Made by a program: the position numbers and the translations under genes. A stretch of 64,000 nt of DNA from Argentina anserina. Lineage: Eukaryota > Streptophyta > Magnoliopsida > Rosales > Rosaceae. The notes beneath the pieces are model-generated. The model was not told the DNA's origin and made no database searches. It saw nothing but the letters and a program-made list of their open reading frames with translations. Every line of letters begins with the position of its first letter. The stretch's first letter is position 1. This document shows positions 24,400 through 35,935 of the stretch, one piece after another. The DNA lies in NCBI RefSeq assembly GCF_933775445.1, contig NC_065875.1, forward strand, positions 21,885,555 to 21,949,554. Reading direction: 5' to 3'.

Positions 24400-27018
24400 T
24401 GTAACGACCCCAAAATTTCGAGCTTAAAAACTCAAAATTCTAAAGTCGTTAAACACAGAATAATCTCAATAAAATCGAAATCATTTAAGTGCACATCGGA
24501 TCATCACTGAGTTATCAATACAACTCAGAAAACCAATTATTACAACCCAAATTTATAATTTACATTACGTAAGTTGGAATGTAATAATCCTCACAATCTC
24601 TCGCAAAATAGTCACACAAAATCCTCACACAGGCTGGAGGTAAATCACTTCAAGTCCTCTGAGCGGTCCGTTAATTCCCGCTAATCTACACCTGCGGAGT
24701 CATCCACTACACCATCGAATTGGTGCACCGGGATTGTAAACACAAACCCGGTAAGCTTTACAGCTCGTATGAGTAAAATCAAAATATAATTCGCATATCA
24801 AAATATACGAAAGATCACAAAACAACAAATATAAATGCCCTCATGAGTCACTCGTCAGCCCATCTGGTTGACCCAAGAAATATGTAATAAAACGCTCATG
24901 AGGAAATTAAGTAACCCTTCTGGTTACCCAATGCATTTATAATACGGGTACCAAGAACGCTGGTACACATCTGTTACCCCTCTCGTAATACACCGTTGAT
25001 ATTGGATAGCCACCCGCTACCCAACATCCAAAATACACCGAGTACCCATGAGCAGATAACCACCCGTTACCTCGCATGCAGTACTAAGGCAGACAGACTA
25101 GAGCTCTAACTGTATCGTAACTTTCGCCCGGCCAAAGGCTAGGTTCCGACTTGCCTCACATGTACAATAATCTCACATCATATTGTACCACACATCACGT
25201 CCGAAGACAAATCACAATATTTCACATTTTCCGTGATAAAATCACATGTACAATAATCACTCATCATATTGTACGTTTTAAAACTTTCACAATATATCAT
25301 AATAGAAATCATAACAGTATATTATATAGCAAACTATATATATTTGTATTTATTTACCATTTATACAATATATACATAGTCCACTATATCATATACATGT
25401 CATATTTCATAAACACCTGAAAAATTACGTACGATAATCTCACATCATATCGTACCATTAAAATCACACATGCACAATTTTTCTGTCACCGAAATGACTA
25501 TTTTTAATGAATTAATAACAGTATGTAATTTAATGAACTATATATATATATATGTATTTATTACCATTATACTATATATATACGTAGTCCACTAAGTTAT
25601 ATACATGTTGTAATTCATTAAATAAACACACTTGCAAAAATGTTGAATCACCGCGAGGGTAGATTCGTAATTCAGTGAGATTTTACTCACCTTATTGACT
25701 TGAGCGTAATTCCTCAATTCGCGATGCTAATTCCTTTCCTCGATTTAACGATCACCTTAAAAGAATAAGAAAAGAATTTAGAATCGTTTCGTAAACCTTT
25801 AAATGCCAAAACAGTAATATACGGTACTGTTCAGCAATTTTGGTTATACGAAGTTACTGTTCACTGTTCACTATTCACGGTTACTGTACAATACTCCATT
25901 AATACGTATTTCTGTACGTATAAATATTATATACGTATTTCTGTACGTATAAATATTAAATACGTATTTCCTGTACGTATAAATATTAAATACGTATTAT
26001 CTGTACGTATAAATATTAATACGTATTTCTGTACGTATAATATTAATACGTATTTCTGTACGTATAAATATTAATACGTATTTCTGTACGTATAAATATT
26101 ATATACGTATTTCTGTACGTATAAATATTATATACGTATTTCTGTACGTATACGTACGATTTAAAGTAAATACAAATTCAGTAAATAAAATTTACTAAAT
26201 TACCCTTTTTACAAAATTACTTTTTACAATTACTGAAAGTAATTTATAATTACATTTACCGTAGGTAAAACTTAATTACATTTACCGCAGTAAATAAAAA
26301 TTACATTTACTTTTACCGTACACAGTAAATTACCAAAATACCCTTCTGTCAAAACTGTCCCACCTCCACATGTGGCGGCGCGTGTGGCACACGCGCCACC
26401 TCCGGCGGCCGCGCGTGGGGCCCACGCGCCGAGGCTAACCACGGCGCGTATCACGCCACCGCCGCCTCCAAAACCACCCTCTCCCTTCCCTCTATCCTCC
26501 TACGGTCCAAGGCAGCCCCTCCGCCACCTCAGACCTCCCCACGCGCCGCCTAAAGCGGCGGTGTCTCCAAATCGCCTCCACCCCGATTCTTCCCCAAATC
26601 TTCAACAATCAAATCCCAATCCATCCACACACATCACAACATCAATTTGAATGTATTCTTACCCAGATTAGTGCTCTAAACGCGTCAGGAATGGTAGATC
26701 GTCGACAAGCTCCTCGCTGGATCTTCAATAGTCGACCCGGCTTCTTGGCGGCGGAAACGAAGCACGGCGTGCTTGCGGGTGGCAGCTGAGGGTCGTGCGG
26801 TATCCTAGTGGGCGGCGGTGAACGTCTCCGCAGCTTGGAGGCAGCGAGCAAGGGGCGAGGCAGAGGGAGGCTCGGGGACGAGTGAAGCCTCTCGGCGGCG
26901 AGGCAGCGCCGCTAGCTCGGGTTGCTTGCGAGGTTGTAGGGTGCGGTGGTGCTAGCCACGATGGGCTGGGGGCGGCAGATCGGCGAGGGAATTCGAAGGG
27001 GGAGAAAGGAGGGTCGGG

Positions 27019-27053
<35 letters not shown>

Positions 27054-27441
27054 GCGAACGAAAGGAGAGAGGGAGGGTTTCTGAATAAGGAAACCCTAAT
27101 CCCCTAAATGTCTATTTATATTAGTTTCCAAATCGGAAACTAACTTCCGGCGTTAATAACTTTTACGTACGTCGTCCGATTAGAACGCGTCACATATCCA
27201 CGAACTCGTAACGACGAGCTCTACAACTTTCATGAAGGAAGTTTTTGCAACCGAGCGACGGAATAAAAGTCGATAATTTAGTTCGGAAACGTAACGTTTT
27301 TCTTAATAAACGTTCCGAAAACGTTTCCGTTTTTTCGTTTCAAAACCTCGCAAACAATCACATTCGATAAAAATCAACTTCACGACTTAATAGAATTCAA
27401 AACAAATCACACATTGTTTTTGAAAATCTAGGGTTATTACA
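24400..27441 (-). repeat. LTR (3' LTR in element sense)
   Basis: Starts TGTAACGACCCC and ends GGTTATTACA on the + strand. Holds a 27-bp palindromic minisatellite, a GC-rich block (about 26360-27060) and a (GA)n run. Reading frames in the GC-rich block recur identically in the other LTR and are not host genes. Confidence 0.95.
25903..26158. repeat. Minisatellite inside left LTR
   Basis: About nine units of 27-29 bases, each built from tacgtatt..gtacgta followed by taaatatta. The TACGTA cores are self-complementary. Confidence 0.9.
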
Positions 27442-27458
27442 ATCTATCCCCCTTAAAG
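27442..27458 (-). other. Polypurine tract of the LTR element
   Basis: On the minus strand this reads a purine-rich aagggggatagat directly before the LTR (TGTAATA). This is the expected plus-strand primer site and fixes the element's orientation. Confidence 0.75.
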
Positions 27459-27481
27459 GAATTTCGCCCCGAAATTCAAGC

Positions 27482-28006
27482 TCACTCAACAAATAACTGT
27501 GGATATCTGGTCATCATGTCTGACTCTAGCTCCCAAGATGCATCACCCTCATCATGGTGACTCCACAGCACCTTGACTAGCTCAACTTCTCTCCTCCGAA
27601 GCTTCTTTGTGGATCTATCCAGAATACGAACCGGCTCGACAACAAATGGTATTTTCCTTCACCTCAATGGTATTATGATCGATCACATATGCGACACATC
27701 AGGATCATACTTCCTCAACATGGAAATGTAGACGACATTGTGAACGTCCGACATGCTAGTAGGCAACGCTAGTTTTCCCACCTTCTCGAGAATCTCAAAG
27801 GCCCAACATACCTCGGCCAACTTTTCTTTCTTGTCAAATCTCACTACACCCAACTTTGGCCCAATAGATAGATGATCGACATGGTCTACCTTAAGTGTCT
27901 CATAGTGTACCATGTCGATGCTGGAATGGTAACTGTCGTTGTAGGCGAACTCAATCATTCTCAATGATTTCACAGCTACCTTAAAATCCAGCATACAAGC
28001 TCCCAA
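27482..28006 (-). pseudogene. Gypsy integrase C-terminal and chromodomain-like remnant
   Basis: The minus strand encodes IEFAYNDSYHSSIDM, then a gap relative to the family, then FEILEKVGKLALP and SDVHNVVYISMLRKY. In a shifted frame below about 27670 it encodes a tail rich in RRREVELVKVLW and ending YPQLFVE. This is the usual end of plant chromovirus-type (Tekay/Del-like) Ty3/gypsy pol. It is internally deleted and frame-shifted, so not functional. Confidence 0.8.
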
Positions 28007-30587
28007 CCTATCTTCCGTTACCTCAAACTTCCTCCATCAGACAATTTGTCACATGTCCTAACAATAATAGTCGCATGTGAGCTACTCCAAATATAATTAT
28101 CCTCCCGAACATAATGATGTTTTCAGCATGGAGGCGTCGACGCCCTCTTTTGTCTAGTTCACCACTCTCTTGCGATTTGACATACTATCCTCACGTCAAG
28201 AGTTAGCTCCTACCACTGAGCGTGGTCAAAACTCTCAACATCTAACATGAGTCAAATCAATGATTAACACATGCCTACTACTTACATTACACATAGTGGT
28301 TTTCAAATAAACATGCTTTATCACGACAATAACTTCATGACTTCACCACAATGCATCGCTAGAATAACGAACCTACCATTCCTTCCAATCAACAAAATAA
28401 TCTCATTTCAAGATCATCTTATTGTAACCATAAAAAGTTGTCGTGCATGATACTCACCCAAGTACCCTATTTGTATTGGTAACACGATAAGGAAATCTTA
28501 GCTCATCGAGTTCACAACCACCACAGCACACCACCTTGGATTAAGAATTACTCTCCAAAAATTTCACCAGAGAATCGACTAATATACGCACAAGGCAGTA
28601 GAGAACCTCTACCGCCACCACAAGAGCGACACATCACGCATCCCATCATACTCACCAAACTTACCGTCGAAAATTAATTACAACTTCTTGCTTCCATGAG
28701 TGGTATGCCACAATTTGGGGTTCAGACAAGAAGGTGATTATCTCACATCGGTGGAACGTGAAAATCAGGCGAACTTTACAGCGCGAAATCCAACACGACC
28801 ACAACTGAGACATACTTTACCCCCTGGTTCATACATGCCTCAAATGCAAGACATATGGTCCACACAAATGCACCAGTGGCATCATCTAACATATTTATTT
28901 CCCCCACCGTCGTAGTACTAATAAATTCTGCAATTAATTCAACAACAGAAGTTGGTTATTGGGTCTATTGTCTCCTCAAAATCAACCCAAAAATGGTTGC
29001 TACACCACCACTCTAAACAGTTGTTTCTTTACTTTCATTAAGAACTCTCATGGCCGACACATTCGGCCAACATAACTTCTCTGCAAACATCAATATAATT
29101 GATTACTCTTTATCGTAGAATTATCCCTTGTTGAACACTTCAGTCAACTTCGCCTTATCCAACAATAATAATCTGATGCACAGAGGGAAGAAGAGCATCT
29201 AAGTCCCCCCATACTAACACCACTTGCACTTGAAAAGAAAATTTGATTCTCAACCATTTCTTTACCGGTTGGAAGGTGCTTGTCACGAAAAATTCGTCAA
29301 AACACCTATAAGCTAAGGTCATCTCATACCTTACCTTCAATAGAGTTACTTCACCGCCATTGCGTCTCATTTGGACCAGTGGCATTGTGAAGTTCCAATC
29401 CCTAACACCAAAATAAATAAATCCTGAAAGATCAGCGTTCTCATTTAAATGCTCATCTAGCGAATAATTAATTCATATCGCCACATTGAGATTTCTCCAT
29501 CACCTTATATTTCTTGCTCAGCCAAGAACAATGCGTAACATCAATTGTCTATAGTTGAACCAAAACAAGTTTGGAATGTCACGTCGACAAAATGTGAATC
29601 TCAATTCAATAATTGTATTACCACTTTATGGACGTATCATACGCCCCACCACTCTGTTACCAATAGCGTTAGAGATGCTAGTCACTAAAATTTTCGTTAA
29701 CCACCTCCAACCTATGGTCTACACATCTCTTACCTGAACATAATATCTCAACCTTGTTAGGCTTCAACTTAGACTAGTTGCATAACTAAAATCTAGTCCT
29801 TAACATTTAAACACTGAACATCCCTCAACATAGGGTCAACGCTCTCTATCAAGACTCCTCGACAGTTCTCTGCCCTGATAGGGAACTATATACTCAGACA
29901 TGTTAGCATTCCAGTATCTGGATCGCATGTCAAACTCAGAGAGTATTGTAGCCTCTCTAAACCGATCGCACCAGTCAATTAAGTCTTTGAATTCATTTGT
30001 CTCATCCATACGTCGTCTTCGTTATAGGTGTTATAACACAGTATCTCCGGAAACGTCTCACTTTACTCAGACATCACAACTATGTCTGTGATAGCTACTT
30101 CATATCCACATACACAACATATGTTATGACTCAAGCTCTCATGGCATTATCCGACTCGAGTCAGCGACACGAAACTCTGGTTCCCTGGGTCTACGAAAGA
30201 ACCCACCATGTCAAAACAATCAACCACCGCGTACTGCGGCCTCAACTAATCGATTCCTCAGATCACATCATAGTGTGGTCCGGAATCACTATCAAATAAG
30301 CAGAGAACTCTCTACTCCCAATCACAATAGGATAGCCTTTCATTGTCTCCAATTCGAGGAACACTCCAAATGCGAAGTGACACATAAAGAGTTTCTCATA
30401 GATGTAGGAGTCAATCCTACCATCTCTTCTACCGAACTATCACTAATAAGTGTCGATATCATCTTCTTCTCTCTCAGGGTACTCAATCATCTCAAAGTAG
30501 ATTATGATGTCCTCGATCCAGTGGTCCACTACCATATGATCCAGGCCTCTATGAAATAAGACGTTGACAGACGATTAAAGTCCTTGA
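28007..30587 (-). other. Unrecognised interior of LTR element
   Basis: About 2.6 kb between the gag-like and integrase remnants. I find no reverse transcriptase, RNase H or protease motif on either strand. Frames are short and stop-ridden. Either heavily decayed or unrelated filler. Confidence 0.55.
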
Positions 30588-30770
30588 TCAACTTAACACA
30601 TGACTATCGTCGTCTCTAACGACAGTAGCACGGTCAACCTGTTCTGCCCGTGGAGCAGCCTCCTCGTAAAGGTTCTCCACATTGCGGACTCGGCCTGCAA
30701 CCCTACCTCGGCCGCGACCTATCGTCCGTCCTCGACCCTGTCCACGACCATTTTCCAAATTCATCACCAT
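30588..30770 (-). pseudogene. Gag-like basic N-terminal fragment
   Basis: Opens about 265 bases inside the primer site with an Arg/Gly-rich start (GRGQGRGRTIGRGRGR), as seen at the start of many gypsy gag proteins. It stops after 60 codons. The assignment is by position and composition only. Confidence 0.45.
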
Positions 30771-31034
30771 TCAACAATTAACACTCAGTCATACATGTGA
30801 AGTCTCGAATTCGACAAAATAGATCCAACCAATATCAATCATAAAACTTCAGAAGAAGGTGAATCATCGGAGTATCGTCACAATACTCTCTACAGGACCA
30901 AACCATAAGGTATGGCTCCTAACACTCTCGCGTACCCGACAACATATCTATACCGAGGAGCATGTGATGGGAGCCCGCCTGCAGTCGGATCATCGCTCCT
31001 GGATGGTATTGATAATCGCCAAATACGCACTTAG

Positions 31035-31046
31035 GCTCTGATACCA
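31035..31046 (-). other. Primer binding site (initiator tRNA-Met)
   Basis: Minus strand reads TGGTATCAGAGC two bases inside the right LTR. It matches the standard plant retrotransposon site for the 3' end of initiator tRNA-Met. Confidence 0.9.
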
Positions 31047-32553
31047 ACTGTAACGACCCCAAAATTTCGAGCTTAAAAACTCAAAATTCTAAAGTCGTTA
31101 AACACAGAATAATCTCAATAAAATCGAAATCATTTAAGTGCACATCGGATCATCACTGAGTTATCAATACAACTCAGAAAACCAATTATTACAACCCAAA
31201 TTTATAATTTACATTACGTAAGTTGGAATGTAATAATCCTCACAATCTCTCGCAAAATAGTCACACAAAATCCTCACACAGGCTGGAGGTAAATCACTTC
31301 AAGTCCTCTGAGCGGTCCGTTAATTCCCGCTAATCTACACCTGCGGAGTCATCCACTACACCATCGAATTGGTGCACCGGGATTGTAAACACAAACCCGG
31401 TAAGCTTTACAGCTCGTATGAGTAAAATCAAAATATAATTCGCATATCAAAATATACGAAAGATCACAAAACAACAAATATAAATGCCCTCATGAGTCAC
31501 TCGTCAGCCCATCTGGTTGACCCAAGAAATATGTAATAAAACGCTCATGAGGAAATTAAGTAACCCTTCTGGTTACCCAATGCATTTATAATACGGGTAC
31601 CAAGAACGCTGGTACACATCTGTTACCCCTCTCGTAATACACCGTTGATATTGGATAGCCACCCGCTACCCAACATCCAAAATACACCGAGTACCCATGA
31701 GCAGATAACCACCCGTTACCTCGCATGCAGTACTAAGGCAGACAGACTAGAGCTCTAACTGTATCGTAACTTTCGCCCGGCCAAAGGCTAGGTTCCGACT
31801 TGCCTCACATGTACAATAATCTCACATCATATTGTACCACACATCACGTCCGAAGACAAATCACAATATTTCACATTTTCCGTGATAAAATCACATGTAC
31901 AATAATCACTCATCATATTGTACGTTTTAAAACTTTCACAATATATCATAATAGAAATCATAACAGTATATTATATAGCAAACTATATATATTTGTATTT
32001 ATTTACCATTTATACAATATATACATAGTCCACTATATCATATACATGTCATATTTCATAAACACCTGAAAAATTACGTACGATAATCTCACATCATATC
32101 GTACCATTAAAATCACACATGCACAATTTTTCTGTCACCGAAATGACTATTTTTAATGAATTAATAACAGTATGTAATTTAATGAACTATATATATATAT
32201 ATATGTATTTATTACCATTATACTATATATATACGTAGTCCACTAAGTTATATACATGTTGTAATTCATTAAATAAACACACTTGCAAAAATGTTGAATC
32301 ACCGCGAGGGTAGATTCGTAATTCAGTGAGATTTTACTCACCTTATTGACTTGAGCGTAATTCCTCAATTCGCGATGCTAATTCCTTTCCTCGATTTAAC
32401 GATCACCTTAAAAGAATAAGAAAAGAATTTAGAATCGTTTCGTAAACCTTTAAATGCCAAAACAGTAATATACGGTACTGTTCAGCAATTTTGGTTATAC
32501 GAAGTTACTGTTCACTGTTCACTATTCACGGTTACTGTACAATACTCCATTAA

Positions 32554-32809
32554 TACGTATTTCTGTACGTATAAATATTAAATACGTATTTCTGTACGTA
32601 TAAATATTAAATACGTATTTCCTGTACGTATAAATATTAAATACGTATTATCTGTACGTATAAATATTAATACGTATTTCTGTACGTATAATATTAATAC
32701 GTATTTCTGTACGTATAAATATTAATACGTATTTCTGTACGTATAAATATTATATACGTATTTCTGTACGTATAAATATTATATACGTATTTCTGTACGT
32801 ATACGTACG
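32554..32809. repeat. Minisatellite inside right LTR
   Basis: Same nine-unit TACGTA-based array as in the left LTR. Confidence 0.9.
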
Positions 32810-33669
32810 ATTTAAAGTAAATACAAATTCAGTAAATAAAATTTACTAAATTACCCTTTTTACAAAATTACTTTTTACAATTACTGAAAGTAATTTATAA
32901 TTACATTTACCGTAGGTAAAACTTAATTACATTTACCGCAGTAAATAAAAATTACATTTACTTTTACCGTACACAGTAAATTACCAAAATACCCTTCTGT
33001 CAAAACTGTCCCACCTCCACATGTGGCGGCGCGTGTGGCACACGCGCCACCTCCGGCGGCCGCGCGTGGGGCCCACGCGCCGAGGCTAACCACGGCGCGT
33101 ATCACGCCACCGCCGCCTCCAAAACCACCCTCTCCCTTCCCTCTATCCTCCTACGGTCCAAGGCAGCCCCTCCGCCACCTCAGACCTCCCCACGCGCCGC
33201 CTAAAGCGGCGGTGTCTCCAAATCGCCTCCACCCCGATTCTTCCCCAAATCTTCAACAATCAAATCCCAATCCATCCACACACATCACAACATCAATTTG
33301 AATGTATTCTTACCCAGATTAGTGCTCTAAACGCGTCAGGAATGGTAGATCGTCGACAAGCTCCTCGCTGGATCTTCAATAGTCGACCCGGCTTCTTGGC
33401 GGCGGAAACGAAGCACGGCGTGCTTGCGGGTGGCAGCTGAGGGTCGTGCGGTATCCTAGTGGGCGGCGGTGAAGGTCTCCGCAGCTTGGAGGCAGCGAGC
33501 AAGGGGCGAGGCAGAGGGAGGCTCGGGGACGAGTGAAGCCTCTCGGCGGCGAGGCAGCGCCGCTAGCTCGGGTTGCTTGCGAGGTTGTAGGGTGCGGTGG
33601 TGCTAGCCACGATGGGCTGGGGGCGGCAGATCGGCGAGGGAATTCGAAGGGGGAGAAAGGAGGGTCGGG

Positions 33670-33702
<33 letters not shown>

Positions 33703-33761
33703 GCGAACGAAAGGAGAGAGGGAGGGTTTCTGAATAAGGAAACCCTAATCCCCTAAATGTC

Positions 33762-33769
33762 TATTTATA
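33762..33769 (-). promoter_or_regulatory. Putative LTR promoter TATA box
   Basis: Minus strand TATAAATA, in the LTR that lies upstream in element sense. Transcription would run leftward through the (TC)n and GC-rich part of the LTR towards the primer site. Motif evidence only. Confidence 0.45.
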
Positions 33770-34095
33770 TTAGTTTCCAAATCGGAAACTAACTTCCGGC
33801 GTTAATAACTTTTACGTACGTCGTCCGATTAGAACGCGTCACATATCCACGAACTCGTAACGACGAGCTCTACAACTTTCATGAAGGAAGTTTTTGCAAC
33901 CGAGCGACGGAATAAAAGTCGATAATTTAGTTCGGAAACGTAACGTTTTTCTTAATAAACGTTCCGAAAACGTTTCCGTTTTTTCGTTTCAAAACCTCGC
34001 AAACAATCACATTCGGTAAAAATCAACTTCACGACTTAATAGAATTCAAAACAAATCACACATTGTTTTTGAAAATCTAGGGTTATTACAATAGC

Positions 34096-35935
34096 TGGTG
34101 GGATTCAACATTATCAAATGGCGGTGAAAATTTCTGCATAATAAAGCATTTCTTAAATCATACTTAACATGAACACAGATGGCCTATCAAATGAACGAGG
34201 AGCCATCACTGAGGATCTGGACTGTGCCCTGTATAATATACATGCACATATATTTTGTAGTATATAATTTTCCGCACTTGAATTAGGAAATGTTTTTAGT
34301 AACGTTTGATCTTATGAGGGTGAAACCAATACAGTACTACTTCACCTAATCCCTTATGAAGATCAGTCAATTGGCTAAGCTATACTAATTACTTGCATTG
34401 TTGCGTAGTAGTCACGGGTAGAACTTTCATAATCACAAGTTATCAAATTTCAAAGTCAATAACGCACCCAGTTTGTCATATGATGTTGGATTTCTGGTCG
34501 CCCCGTTGTTTCCAGTATCTTTCTTGTTCTTATCAGTGGTAGTTAGTCTTGCTTTGAAGTTGAACAAAGAGGAGACTAATCATATTTAGTACATTCCAAA
34601 CAATGTCTCTTCCAATTTTCAATATCTGCTGCTTGTTTCGCTCTCGGTTTCTATAGCGATTAGTTGCTGGTTTCTTTTCACAACATCTACAGCGGATAAA
34701 TGCAGAAGATAGCTTAAACTGCTTCACCTCGTGATCATATCAGCTCGATCATAGTCCCACCAAATCCAATGCAAAAACAAAACTCCGAAGGTAAGTGTTT
34801 CATACATTCAGATAGACCTTTGAGTTTCATATATGATAGCCGTGATTACGATAAATATATCCACCATCAAGGTCATAGTTATCGATGATATATGATGTTC
34901 TGGGATTGAACAGAATCTTACATAAATGAAAATAATTTATATATTTAGGCTAATTAGTCTGTTTCTCTGAAGTCTGTATTACAAGTCTGGCTAGCTACCC
35001 GACGTGGTTCATCCTCTAAGAGAGAGTAGATGCGGATCGAAGATCTTCGCGAGACGGCCCAAGCGAAGATCGGCACTCGAAGGCTTGAGGAGGTCTTCAA
35101 CCTATATGTGGTTACAGAACTAGATTAGTCATGTAGAAGCTGCCTCTTTCGATTTCTTTTCCTTAATTTGATACCCTGCATCCTAACTTAGCTAGATACT
35201 TGACAAGTTGGTGATAATGGTGAGCAGGACCTCATGGTTTCGGTATTGAATGCTGGGGTCTCATATTGTTGGATCTTTATGGGGGGCTTGAATCATTTTT
35301 AGATCAATAGACTAAATTAACCGCACAGTGTGGAGTCTTCGTTTTCACATTCATAGTCGACGTCCTCTAGAACTCTAGATGCAGACCACTCGTACATGTA
35401 GATGTCCCCTTACTTCCAATCCCATACAACTCTTCGCATTTGTTTGCTGTACTAACAATATTATGCAATATGAACCCACATCAAAGCTCTGGTCTTTAAC
35501 CATTTCTATGCATGCATAACCACAAAACCAGTTAGTCAACCCTTTGTGACTTTGGAATTTATACATTCCACCAACCACATGATCCAACTTCAAAGCCGGT
35601 GCCTACATATGAATGCTAACAATTTACCCTTTTTCCAATATTTGAGCAAAGCTATATGCTTCAAGATCAAAACTTGATTGGAGCAAAGAATGTCCAAGTG
35701 AATCCAAGAATGATGCTTTAACTTTATATTTGTATACTGAAAGTCTGAAACTGTGCAATTGCTGGTTTGGTTCTTCATATTCTCTCTGCCTACCCAATAA
35801 TGTCCTCCTACACCTGTCCCCATAAACAATTTAGTTCAAGCATCACTAAAAATGTCTTATTCCTCGTCAAACAGCCTCATCATATAAATTGGAGATAGCT
35901 GACAAGTTAACCGAAGTCTCCATTCATCACCAGAA
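34096..35935. other. Upstream region of receptor-like kinase copy 2
   Basis: 1.8 kb without a recognisable gene. Short frames have no family resemblance. The near part is presumably the promoter of the downstream kinase. Confidence 0.4.

Larger units (their letters stand above)
24400..34090 (-). mobile_element. Young LTR retroelement (Ty3/gypsy-type, decayed interior)
   Basis: 9691 bp with two 3042-bp LTRs (TG...CA ends) and a perfect 5-bp target duplication atagc (24395-24399, 34091-34095). The primer site next to the right LTR is complementary to initiator tRNA-Met, and the polypurine tract lies next to the left LTR, so the element reads on the minus strand. The 3607-bp interior keeps only fragments: a gag-like basic start and an integrase/chromodomain-like end. 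It lacks a recognisable intact protease, reverse transcriptase or RNase H. By eye the LTRs differ at about three bases plus two microsatellite lengths, so insertion is recent. It is probably a non-autonomous derivative moved by a relative. Confidence 0.92.
31049..34090 (-). repeat. LTR (5' LTR in element sense)
   Basis: Same length as the left LTR (3042 bp) and near-identical. Differences seen by eye: one base in the minisatellite, a c/g change (left 26814 region), a/g near the end, and small changes in the (TA)n and (GA)n runs. Confidence 0.95.

Noticed and set aside
25151..25420. 89-codon frame, repeated at 31800-32069
   Set aside because: AT-rich LTR sequence present in both LTRs, low complexity, and no recognised domain.
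26372..27088. GC-rich frames resembling a proline-rich or glycine-rich protein
   Set aside because: They lie inside the LTR and recur identically at 33023-33733, with no family motif. They are part of the repeat, not host genes.
24400..34090. Two tandem host genes with identical ends
   Set aside because: TG...CA ends, a 5-bp target duplication, initiator tRNA-Met primer site and polypurine tract show an LTR retroelement.
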